DNA from: Antedon mediterranea
Lineage: Eukaryota; Echinodermata; Crinoidea; Comatulida; Antedonidae
Direction: 5' to 3'
DNA length: 64,000 bases
Assembly: GCF_964355755.1 (NCBI RefSeq)
Contig: NC_092671.1
Span: 3,483,001 to 3,547,000, forward strand
Of the stretch, positions 21,403-32,500 are shown in pieces. Within the stretch, counting starts at the first letter, position 1. Each line of letters starts with the position of its first letter. A program made the translations under genes and the position numbers. The notes under the pieces are model-generated. The model worked only from the letters and a program-made list of their open reading frames with translations. It was not told the DNA's origin and did not search any database.

Positions 21403-24291
21403 GAGAAACGTTGTTTATTCGCTCTAAATTTGTACTTTTTACGGGCTAGTGATTTGAAGGTCGTGTTTTCGAGTTGTAGTACCCGAACTTATATGCTTTT
21501 TTTGTTAATATATTATACTGTTTATAGATTAAAATTGTTGGTATTCTCTGTTTAATTGCGATCGTTTCGGCATCATATGATCCGGTTGACGAAAGGCTTT
21601 GTGGGTAAGTGTTTACAAAGTAACATAACATGTAAAGGTGACATCTTCGGGACCCAAAGGTGTCCTCATAGGGATAACGTCTTATATAAGTCAATGATGC
21701 TCTCCAGGTGGTATACCATCCTAAGATGGGTAGTAGTAATTAGTACAATTTTCTTTAAAAAAAAATTAATTTATATGTAAATGTTACTTTCTATGGACCA
21801 GAGATTCCGATATAAAAGATTGAATTGAAAATGTAATTGAATTTCGTCTGATTAGGGCTTCTTCACATTCGTTTTAAATAAATCTATAAAAATAAACAAC
21901 ATTGTTGACTTCTCTTACCATGGAGGTATATGTATATATATATATATATTAATTTTATATTTCCCCGTTCTTACCAAATAAAGAATTAATTATACCCCGA
22001 TAACCCGATATAAATGTCGTTACCGACCTACCGACCTACCTTTTATTGTGTTGAAAAATACCTTGACTTGTGTGAAAATACAAGTTTACAAGCTCAAGTA
22101 TTAAACGCTATATGTGCCAAAATATTTATCTTAATACTAATATTGAATCAAAACTCCGTCTGGAACCCAGACTAGCTCCGGCCCTTCAATTACAGTTTAA
22201 ATCCTTCCCAGTACAATGCCTCTTGCAATTTGTATAATGAGCAATACTGGGTATGGTCTACTAGCGTTCCTGCTCCCAACTCGTCATCCATTCATAGAAG
22301 CCTTGATGAAGAAAGCCTACCTGGTGGTAACCATAGAACGGTCCCGAGATAAAAACTATACTTCGGCTTTAGTCGATAGAAGATTGAAAAAATTGTTAGA
22401 GATAGAGTATACGATGTTTGATTATTTATATAATTAGTTGATTTCATTGTTTTATAGACTTACCAAAGATGCAAAGAGATTGTCAGAATTGCTGCAAACA
22501 TACGATTATCTTCTAAATCCTCAGTTGCCAAGAGTTGACCCAGATGTCGTATTGTAAGTTTAAGTAATCTAAACTTTAATTTCTAATTAAAATATTAAAT
22601 ATATTGATTTTCATATGGATTTTAAAAAAAATATTTAATTAAATATTATATTCAGTATCAATATAACGTATAATACGTAATTGAAGGAAGTCATAGAATA
22701 TCTTCCATTCTTGCTTGATGACATTTTGTCACATACATACATAGAGGTCCCCGCTTTTATCAGTGGCACGGCGGATTAAGGATATTTAAATAGAGAGGGA
22801 GTGAGTGGAGGAGGTGCCTTGTAAATAGTAATTAAAATGTTGAAAATAGCCTATTACCTCACCCTATTTAGTACCGTAAATCATATAATGTTCTCTTTTT
22901 CTCGACCTGCTTAGTTATGGCGTGCCATTTATAAACTATGGCCTCCCAAACTTCGATGGTGGCAACGGTGGAAATGGTGGTACCGGCGGTGTAGATGGAG
23001 ACGGTGGTAATGGAGGTAATGGTGGTAATGCTATTAACAATGGTCAAGGTGGTAGTGGAGGAAACGGTGGCAACGGAGGTGGAGCTTATGGTGACGGCAT
23101 TGGTGATGGTGGTGAGGGCGGTAATGGTGGCGAAGGTGGTGTTCTTGGGGGCCAGGGTGGTTCTGGTGGATCTGGTGGTGACGGAGGTGAAAATGGCGGT
23201 GAAGGGGGTCAAGGTGGAACCGGTGGTAACGGTGGTCATCTTGGTGGTAATGGAGGTTCTGGAGGTAGCGGTGGACAAGGAGGATTCTTTGGTGGTAATG
23301 GTGGCGATGGCGGTGCTGGTGGTAACGGTGGTACCGGTTATCCGCTGGTACCTCCTTTTATAGCAGCCAATCCTTCTAGCTATATACCTGGTTTACTGCC
23401 CAGAAATGTTGATCTTTGCCCGGTAATCAGACGTAATATCCAGCGTAAGACAGCCTACAACACAGGTGGTCAATTGGTCTATCTTGTACAAGCTAAACTT
23501 GGAAAAATCAAAATACAACAATATTTCGATGAGTCTCGTTGTTCGTAAGTAGGCCTACGGTTTTATTTTTACTTTTGTGTATAAATGATATCGAAATACA
23601 GTAGTACCCCTAGTAAATGGACACATTTGTGACCTAAATGTCTCTTAAAATATAGTCCTTAGTCTAAATAGGGGTTAGCCTATTTTTACGTTTCCTTTTA
23701 CTGGTTTCATGAGAAATTGTTCCCTTACTTGTACTGTATGTAAAAAACATAAAGCCTCGTTATATTTAGTTTAATATTTATATAAAATAAAATAAGTACA
23801 GTATATAGTCCGATCCCCAGGGACACCATAAGCACCCACCAAAGTGTCCCTAATAAAAGTTGGTAGTACGGTAGTGTAAAACAATATATTGTACTCAGTG
23901 TGTGTGTCCCCTGGATAGGGATGTGCCCTGAACACGGCTGGGATGTCCCGAACGCGGAGTAGCACTGTAACAATATATTGTACTCATTCGTTTCATGGGA
24001 ATGTGTCCCCTGGATAGGGATGTGCCCTGAACAGGGCTGGGATGTCCCGAATGCGGAGTTTAGCACTGTAACAATATATTTATATATATGTAGCTTAAAT
24101 AATTTAAGCTTGTTTTTTTTTTCTTCAGTAAACAGAGGTGTGCACTTCTTGGCGCGCGAGCTGGAAACTGTATTCAAAAGTTCGAATGGAGAAAAGCTTT
24201 AGTTGTTGCGGGATGTAATCACGGTGAACCTGACGTCAAAGTACAATACGTTGCTATCCCATCCTGTTGCGCCTGTGAATTTCTTCATTAA
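21310..24291 (+). CDS. Secreted Gly-rich Spaetzle/neurotrophin-type cystine-knot protein B
   Basis: Exons 21310-21312, 21528-21604, 22458-22553, 22915-23544 and 24129-24291 total 969 bases, 322 residues, phases 0,2,2,2. Order: clear signal peptide MIKIVGILCLIAIVSA, then SYDP and LCG, a prodomain with YDYLLNPQLPRV, a Gly-Gly-X region (about 74-200), a linker and the knot. Knot cysteines fall at 227, 268, 273, 283, 298, 315, 316 and 318. The end AIPSCCACEFLH parallels the IPSCCKC of Drosophila Spaetzle. KIQQYFDESRC and WRKALVV also recall the KQYFFETKC and VKAL strands of NGF. A possible activation site is the single Arg in GLLPRNVDLC just before the first knot cysteine. It is the paralogue of protein A and lies divergent to it. 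The receptor and biological role are not known. Confidence 0.88.
21528..21604 (+). CDS. Protein B, exon 2 (signal peptide)
   Basis: Acceptor TTTATAG before 21528, donor GG|GTAAGT at 21605. It encodes IKIVGILCLIAIVSASYDP, then VDERLC and two bases of a Gly codon. Confidence 0.88.
22458..22553 (+). CDS. Protein B, exon 3 (prodomain)
   Basis: Acceptor TTTATAG before 22458, donor ATT|GTAAGT at 22554. It encodes LTKDAKRLSELLQ, then TYDYLLNPQLPRVDPDVV. Confidence 0.88.
22915..23544 (+). CDS. Protein B, exon 4 (Gly-rich region and first knot half)
   Basis: Acceptor CTGCTTAG before 22915, donor TC|GTAAGT at 23545. It encodes YGVPFINYGLPNFD, the Gly-Gly-X region, then YPLVPPFIAAN, DLCPVIRRN and FDESRC. 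The in-frame TAA just past the donor is intronic. Confidence 0.9.
23800..24066. repeat. Tandem duplication in intron 4 of gene B
   Basis: Two copies of a block containing CCCCTGGATAGGGATGTGCC, TGGGATGTCCCGAA and GCACTGTAACAATATATTG. It looks derived from the dispersed GGGACAC element family of this locus. Confidence 0.75.
24129..24291 (+). CDS. Protein B, exon 5 (C-terminal cystine-knot half)
   Basis: Acceptor TTCTTCAG before 24129. The first base completes a Ser codon after SRC, then KQRCALLGARAGNC, WRKALVVAGC and AIPSCCACEFLH to the TAA at 24289. Confidence 0.9.
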
Positions 24292-25500
24292 AATGTCCAA
24301 ACATAATATAACTTTTCTCACAAACTTTATTCCAAAAGAATTTTTATTCAGTTTTAAACTAACTTCATTTATTTCATTAAAGACAAGACAATTTTAGGCC
24401 AATAAATATTAAACTAGTATAAAAGCTTAAAGCACAAAAGCATTATATATAACGCCACTGTGCGTCACAAACGGGGATTTCCCCCTTTTTGAACAATGGG
24501 TGAGGGCGACAAACTGGTTTGGCCATAACTCACAATTATTTAGTTCTCTCAGCTGTTATTTAAGGTAAATTATACTGTATTTAAATAAATGTATATAATT
24601 ATTTTCGCCTCAAGTAATTAGATAAATAAGGTTGTACATATTTAATTAAGTTATTTCAAAATCTTTCATTAAATTTGTAATTAAGTTAATTAAGGAAATC
24701 TTTAATTATAAACACTAAAGTATATGCAACATGTGTAACAAAACGTTCGTGAATAAATTAATGATTTGGTCAAGGGTTACAATAAATATAATAATTTGCA
24801 AAACTTGCTTTATATATTATTATATCATGGAGCTATAACATTAGATTAGATCTAATTTTATAGAGTTATGATTATATAGTCTTCTCTTTGTAGTATGCCT
24901 TAATTTATCTAGCGAAAAATATGACATAAATAATAAGAACATGTTAATATAGCGATCTTTGAGATATGAATTATCTTGATAATAATGATTTAGCAACATA
25001 TCAGCTTCAATCGTCATTATCGTTATTAACATCAAAAATATCGATTTATCATCAGTCACAAAATTAATTTTAACATTAACTAGGCCTATATAACATCAAT
25101 AGCGGTCATGTTTTAATTATTGGGAAAAAATCAAACATCGCCCTCTTTAGCTCTGTAAATAATTTAATTAATATTGCTAGCTGGCTGGAAACCGAAAACA
25201 AAAGTCATTCATGCATGAATGATTTCAAACGATGAATGCACACACGACGACGAAACAAATGAAAGAATAATATTATAGGACCTACTACTTCTGAAATACA
25301 GCAATTGTGATGGTATTAATGGGAGCCAGTTTCCTGGACTTAATTATTCAGTTAGCGGCAAATATAAATGAAAGTGGTAAAATGTTTGGATATATTGTTT
25401 AATAGTTAGCCCGCTTTCAACCGGTCAATCTAATGAGACGATCCGAGTAGGCTAGGCCTCTACTCTAGCTAGTATATTTTTTGATCGATTGATAATGATC
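24292..25500. other. Intergenic, 3' flank of gene B
   Basis: AATAAA at 24401 is a plausible poly(A) signal. A repeat (TTTCGCCTCAAGTAAT near 24603) recurs at 13702. No gene is seen. Confidence 0.55.
24401..24406 (+). terminator. Candidate poly(A) signal of gene B
   Basis: AATAAA 110 bases after the stop codon. Confidence 0.5.
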
Positions 25501-25739
25501 TGAGGGTTGCGACAAATCGGAGAACACTGATGATCTGCTGCTGCTGCTCTCTCATGCTTTGTTGTGTCTGTGTGTGTACGTTCCTGTCAGCTTGCCGTCG
25601 TACTAACCGACCGGTAGAGTAACCTAGATATACATACTGTGTTAGGCTGTGTCACGTCTGTAGGCCTAATTAAGGCCTAGATTTTGTTTTTGGATTAACG
25701 GAATAACAAAAACATTCGAAATAGAAACATTGGAAAATT
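25500..25739 (+). other. Possible 5' untranslated exon of the MGAT5-like gene
   Basis: Ends in a good donor, ATT|GTAAGTGG, at 25740, about 400 bases before the next acceptor. The start is not defined and no promoter motif is clear, so only the donor supports it. Confidence 0.35.
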
Positions 25740-25884
25740 GTAAGTGGTATTTAACGTATTTTAAATTTATTAAAAATTGTCTTCACCTTATTACCTTTCA
25801 ATCATTCCTAATACTAATATAGGCCTACTATAGGGCCTAGCTAGGCCAAAATCCTTAATACAATAAAAATAGACATCGTTTTAA

Positions 25885-25920
25885 CAGGGAAGAGTTAAAT
25901 TGTAATTTAACTCTTCCCTG
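25885..25920. repeat. Hairpin repeat, CAGGGAAGAGT family, copy 2
   Basis: CAGGGAAGAGTTAAATT is followed by a perfect inverted copy, AATTTAACTCTTCCCTG, with a two-base loop. The stem is longer than in copy 1 at 17161. Confidence 0.8.
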
Positions 25921-26149
25921 GTTTTAACCTGGTCAAAACAAAATACAGCAACATGATCAAGATTTACTTTATAATAATGTGTTTTAATTATTTTAGCAAT
26001 AAATAGGCGCGCCTACAAACAGAACTAACTATTAATATCATTTACACAGACTCTTATTTTTGTTCATTTCAAAAGAGATTATTATAGCTTCATACTACTG
26101 TACTAGGCTAGACTTGGCAGGTTGGTTAATTTTATCACTTTTTTTCCAG

Positions 26150-26309
26150 ACAGAATTTGCAAGCATCATTAAATATAGAGTATCGGAAAGAATGAAGGTG
26201 TTAAAAATGTTTCAGGCAATATACAGTAGAGATATAAAACAAAGGTAATTCCCACGAGAAAAACTTCCAACACATTTTCATCGAGAATCAGCACGATCTA
26301 TTTATAACC
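26150..26309 (+). other. 5' untranslated part of the first MGAT5-like coding exon
   Basis: A pyrimidine run and CCAG end at 26149, so the exon likely runs 26150-26559. It contains an 18-codon upstream ORF (26192-26248), starting ATGAAGGTG and ending TAA, 61 bases before the main ATG. Confidence 0.5.
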
Positions 26310-26559
26310 ATGTCTAGAAACGGTGTTTGCAGTCGAAACTTGACCTCGAAAAATATTCGAATTTTTTTAATGACACTAATGATGATGTGGCTTACCTGTA
26401 TGCTAATGATATTCCAAACAATGAAAGCCGAACCTGAACCACGCCACGAAAGTGAGAGATTGAGGGATGAAATTTTAGAAATTAGCCAAAAGTATATACA
26501 AGCTCTGGCAGTAGAGCATTCCAAAGGAGATAAAATGTCCAATAGTTTAATAGCAAGAG
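26310..26559 (+). CDS. MGAT5: MGAT5-like exon 1 (cytosolic end, membrane anchor, stem)
   Basis: MSRNGVCSRNLTSKNIR, then a hydrophobic helix and ESERLRDEILEISQKY. Donor GAG|GTATGT, phase 1. Confidence 0.85.
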
Positions 26560-29500
26560 GTATGTGTAATTAAATTTGTTTTTTTTTAAAAATATAAATT
26601 AGAATACAGTAGACAGAAAAATATTTAATTTTTGGGGCATAAAATGTCAAAATGAATTTTTATGAAATAACAAAAAAAGCAAAAGTCCTATTTACTTCAA
26701 TTGAATACAAATCAATTATTATTAGTGCTATCTTTGTAAGTATTTCCACCCAATGATTTTCACCAAATTTCATACCACCATGGTCCATACTCATTTATTA
26801 TTATTTTTCTTTATTTTTTAATTTACTTTTATTTTTTTCAGATTTAAAACAAACAATTGCAACAGTTCTAGACAGTTTAATAGAACGAATCGATAAAATT
26901 GAGCAAAGACTCGATGAAGTTTTATCAAACAATACATTCCTCTTATCACGAAATTTAAGTCATATATTAGAAACACCTGGTATCGTAAGTTTACGAGAAT
27001 ACCAAGTACGAAAAGAAAACAAATTACATATGAATAAAAAAACTAAAGCTAATTTAAGGAAGCATACCGCTGTCGAGGATAACAATATGTTCGTTGGTGT
27101 GAACCAAAAATTACCAGGCGGTTCACAACCTAATGGTATGTTAATGTATAATTTTTTTTCTTTATCTATAATATTTAGGCAAATTTCCAAGGATAACCAT
27201 AATCAAATTCATTCATTATCCTTTTTAAAGGTTGCGATCCTGTTCACAAGACATACAAAGATGCTCTACATAAACAAAGTCTTATTACAAGTCTTTGAGA
27301 GTGGAGTTATAATTTGTCTTTAGAAAACTTCATGACACTGACAGGATTTGAACCCAGGACCCTTAGATTGGTAGCCAAGCATAATAACCACAAAGCCAAA
27401 ACTCCATTAATTTATCTTAAAATTGTGTTAATTATTTCCCCTCTTTTTGGATACATACAGTAGTATTTCATTAAATTCATCTTTTACAGTACCATATTTA
27501 AAATGTTTGTTTTTCCAACAGATGATCTTTTTACCAAAAGTGGATGTGATATAAATTTATTGGACTTGTCATCTTATCCAAATTGCAAAGGAAAGTTAGG
27601 TGTAAGTAAATTATTTTAATTCTAATCTATGGATCAGTTTCTTTGTTGTCGATTCTGTCTGTACGTCATAACTATTTGTAAACGTATAATTTATCATAAA
27701 AATTTTTTTTTATATGGTCTTTTTTAGTTGTATTCTTTAATCTTAAACAATTTATTAGGTCATCATTATTCATTAAGGCATTCTGTTTATTCCCAAGATT
27801 ATTATAATAATTTTATTAGAAATATTTTATTTTGTATGCGAAGTGGCAACATCCGATAGTACATTACTCAATCAATTCTACAATAATCCCCTGTTGTTAT
27901 TGAGGTGATAATCACATGTGTATGTAATTATTAAAAGTATTATTTATAATATTAGTGATATTAAATAATTAATAATTATTTAACCAACTTTCAGTTGACG
28001 TATTGTAAAAACGAATACTTTTTTCTAAAAATCAAATTGGCCACATAAGTAATGATACAAAGTAGACAATGAAGGAATATTTAATTCTCTAAAAAAATTA
28101 TGAAATTTCCATTTCACTAACATAACTGACACATTTTTAATATATTTATTCAAAAAATGATATGACAACACAATTATACAGTTATTACTCTCTATGAAAC
28201 CATACACTACAGAATTGAAAAAAATGATAAAAAGGCAGCAATCAAGCTTGTACAAAAGTACAGTTAGAAAGATGTTATTGTACTCATTAATAAAGTATTT
28301 ATACAATATTAATTATTCATTTTTTTCACTGTACATTAGACTGAAATCTTCATTCATTTTATGCTCTTATTACTTTGAATTGTGCATTGCCATTTCACAA
28401 AATTAATAATCTTTTCAATTGAAATTTAATAATGTCCCAAATTGCTATACTGTACTGTAGTCTAAACAACACTACTGCATAAAGTATACAAGTATGTGTT
28501 GATTTGAACTTTTTAAATTTTAAACATTTTAAATAAGGGGTTTTCCCCAAACATATTTCCACTTTCAACTTTCAAATTTGATTGTCAGTATTCTTGAAGG
28601 AAAATGGCAGTAGTTTTTGTTCGTCTCGCATCAAACAATGAAGGAATTTTTTACTGTTAAAGGAGGAAATTCACATAAATGTTTTTAAAATAAAGTGAGG
28701 AACTAACTATTATTACATCCGTCAACAATAATAATATTGCTTGCTTATAACGCATATACTGTAAGCAAGCTCTCAATTTTCTCAAAACATCAGAATTTTC
28801 ATACATATTGGAAATTAATTTAAGTGGTACAGGTAGATTATGGTATCAGACTAACGGCATTAATCAAAACATGTTATTGTTACGTCGGATTATAGTAATT
28901 GTTTAAATCACAAGTCCTAATGGAATTCGTAATCACCTTTAATATCAATTTGAATCTACAGTAAATATGTGAATTGGTTGAAATATCCGCCATGTAATTA
29001 ATTTTTGTTCACATTCTTTTTTGTTTTGTATTTGATCGGTTGAGTTCTGCTGTATACACAGGGGGGAGGGGAATAGTTCTACTATATACAATAGAACAGT
29101 AGACTAACCTTTCCCCCCCCCCCTATTCCCCTCCACCCTCTGTACCCCTATTCAGAGGCTACCCCAAAGGTGACATTAACCTTTATTCAGGAGATACCCC
29201 AATTGAATAGACACTCGGTTGGTTCAGTACTATAATCAATACACATTATTTTAAAATGAATTCCATATCATTATAATACTCTTAAAAAATATAATATTTG
29301 GAAGGAAATAAAATAAAAAATTAAAAGTACGGTAATAGTCAATTATGTCTCTCTCTGTGATTTGAGGGTACATCTTTGATTTGACTATAAATCTTGGTTT
29401 CCACTACAGGAGGCACAAATCTACTATATAAGTTGACCAATCACAAGCTTCAGCTTGGATGATCTATCATGTCGTGATTGGTCAAATTATTTGTAGTGTA

Positions 29501-32500
29501 CTTAATTAATTGAAGACATACAGTACTGTACATTTCATAAACAATTCACTATTGTTATGGTTAATACCACTCTGCCTGCCAGGACTATGACCTATGCTTT
29601 TAACCTTTTGATTCAGACATAAATTGATGTTTTGCGGTTTTATATAGTTAAATAGGCCTACTGTAGATCTTTAAAAAACTGATGAGCTGATCCCCATCAT
29701 TTTCTTGGTATCCATCTTTCATGTAAACTCATTGAAAATTTATAAAACTGAAACCATAAAGAATAAATTATTGAACAATTTAATGTAAGAGAAAACAAAA
29801 GGGAGCTACAGTAATTTATGCAAGCCAAAAATGATTAATTTATCGGTAACGAACACACCATTTTCATTTTAAAAAGAGGTATACAGGGGACAATTTCAGG
29901 ACAACAAAGTGTCCCTTTAATATAAAGGTGTTTCTTGAATAGAGGTTTGATGTGGACCAATACAATTTCTTGAATCTTGCTAGTGTGTTATTAAACATAT
30001 TGCCCCTTGTTCTTTTAATGAGAAAGTGTTCCCTTAAAGCTCAGGTACAAGCATGAATTTTAAATTTAATATTTGGTTAATTGTACATACTGTAAATCAA
30101 ATATTTGTAACAGAAATCGAGACGAAAAAACATGAATTTCTCTTAATATGGTCAAATACAAAATTTGGCAAAATTCTTCCATAAAAACCAGGAAGACTTT
30201 TTTTCAGTAGTTAGGTAGTTAACCTAATGTAATAACATGTCTGGTGACTCCCTAGACGGTGAAAAAAGATGGTGGATATACGGTGGATAATTTTTGCTAT
30301 AGCATGAAAATAAAAATCTGAAGTTGAATAAAAATATCAGAAATGTAATATTCAAGTTATATTACCTATATTTAGTCATCTGATAACATTTTTTACCACA
30401 ATGTTTATTTTTCATAGCTTTTTAAAATGCCTCTCTATTTACAAAATGTGTGTACTGTACAAACGAATAGAGATTTTACTGTGTAATTTGAACTACTGTA
30501 TCCCACCACTGATAAGAAAGTGCTTATTTTCAACAAACTCGTGTAACACAAATAAAATCCCAAAAATTATGAAAAATAGGGGAAACTATAGATCGATAAT
30601 TATTGGAATGTATGATCAATAGAAATTTTTTGCCCACACCTGGCCTTTAATATAATATAGAAGTGTCCATGAATTACTATACTGTAATAATTTGCATAAT
30701 CTTTACTTTAGGGCTATCTATTTGCAAAAGAACCATTTTCAGTGTGTTCATTTAAATTTAAGGAAGTTTAGGCCTACATAAGAAAAAAATTAAACATTGT
30801 ACAGTGTATCAATCAATCAAAATAACAGTTATTTCCTTCATTCATTCAAAACAAACATACACTGGGGCGGATCCAGAGGGGGGGTCCACGGGGTCCGGAC
30901 CCCCCCTAAATTTTAAGGGTGCCCTTTTTTTAGAGGTCCAATATTTTATTCGTGTGAAATATTTGTGTGTATATTAGTATGCACAGAGTAAGCTACACTA
31001 ACCCCAAAAATAAAAACAGAAATTTATCACGATGTTAAGTTACGGCGGCCGATCAAAGAGCATTGTGAGAGGTGGTGATGCGTGATGATCTCTACTTAAA
31101 CTTCTAAAAATAGATCGTTTCGCATACTACAGAGGGCGCATGTAAACTTTTTACGATTCAACTCTGCGTACGTTACCATGCGCGCTCTGTCATTGACGCG
31201 ATTATTTGTCCATTGGTAAACACATTTTTATGTATTATTATTCTGAAAATAATTGAACTGTAAACATAATTCTTTTGAGTATTTGTTTATTTACATATCA
31301 TTCCATCAGATCAACTATTTTTTATTTCCATTACATCCAACCAAACATGTAAAAAATGTAGTTAAAATATCGTACTATCTACCGCGTACGACCATACGCG
31401 GTAGATTGTTTACTCAAAAATCATCGAAACACTATACTATTCAACCTTGTTTTTGTAGTTGAGCCTCTCATAACCTGGGATTTGTTTGTCTTCCTACGCC
31501 AAGATAATATAGTTCTACAAGCCATGTGCTTTTTTTCTCTGAGAAATATTTATTATAAGTGCCAAAAAAATGTTTTTTTCTCGATATGAAGCCTTTATTA
31601 TTCAAATCTTTTAAAGAAAAATCACACATACCATAAAGAAGGTTCATTTATTTCATTTTTGAAACAATATTTGTGAAAATTACGTGAGGCTCAACTACAA
31701 AACCACCATTTTGTGATATGATGTCATCGTAAGCCAATCAAAGCTGAGCTTTCCCGCGATCGGCAGAGCTCACGGTTGAATGATTTTGGATTCTGGCTAT
31801 TTTGGATTGGTGGACGCGAATCACCCACAGCGGAATGTTTTCTCTCGCGTGTACCAAGAAGTCACGTGATCTCTCTGTACTGAACGGTACTCTACACAAA
31901 TTTCGAAAACTACAAGTCAGATTTTCGTAATTCTTTCTTTATTGGAATATTGAAACAAAATACCAACAGATAATGTTTTAAATTGGTTGAAAAATAACAA
32001 CTTTTAATTTTGCATCTTTATCCCTGCTAATAAAGTGTCATTTCCGGCGAACTAGAAAGGTGCCATTTATCATGGATTTTGCGTGCGAGAGTGCCATTTC
32101 CGGCCATCTAAGTGTGTCCTGTAACAAAATTCGCTTCGCCACAACCCCCACCATGGGGGGGCTGTGGCTCAAATACTCAATATCTGATGTGCCCTTTTTA
32201 TCGGCGGACCCCCCCTCTCAAAAATGTCTGGATCCGCCCCAGCATACAGTATCATTTCTTACAATATCCAACATGAAGGAGGGACTTATTTAAAAAAGCA
32301 GAGCTTATGCTGAAAGTATTTCATTCTAAAACCACTTGTACTGGATGGACACATCGTAAGAGCTATATGAAGCACTTAGTCAAACCATTGCTAGCAATGC
32401 CTTTCACAGCATGTTGTTAGGAAACTAATGCGAGGAAAGCTTTAATATGTTATTATACCACAGTTAACCTCCTGCAAGGTTACTCACAGATGAGAATTCT

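Noticed and set aside
22216-22437. 73-codon ORF in intron 2 of ligand gene B
   Set aside because: The flanking exons already join in frame without it, it has no matching exon in the paralogue, and no acceptor or donor suits it.
24203-24397. 64-codon ORF overlapping the end of ligand gene B
   Set aside because: It is out of frame with exon 5, which has strong splice and cysteine-pattern support.
26060-26248. 62-codon ORF before the MGAT5-like start
   Set aside because: It spans a clear splice acceptor at 26149 and has no similarity to the gene. Only the short upstream ORF within the exon is kept.
31253-32293. ORFs inside the 30862-32242 element as a transposase
   Set aside because: They are short, lack catalytic-motif resemblance and cross the element end at 32242.
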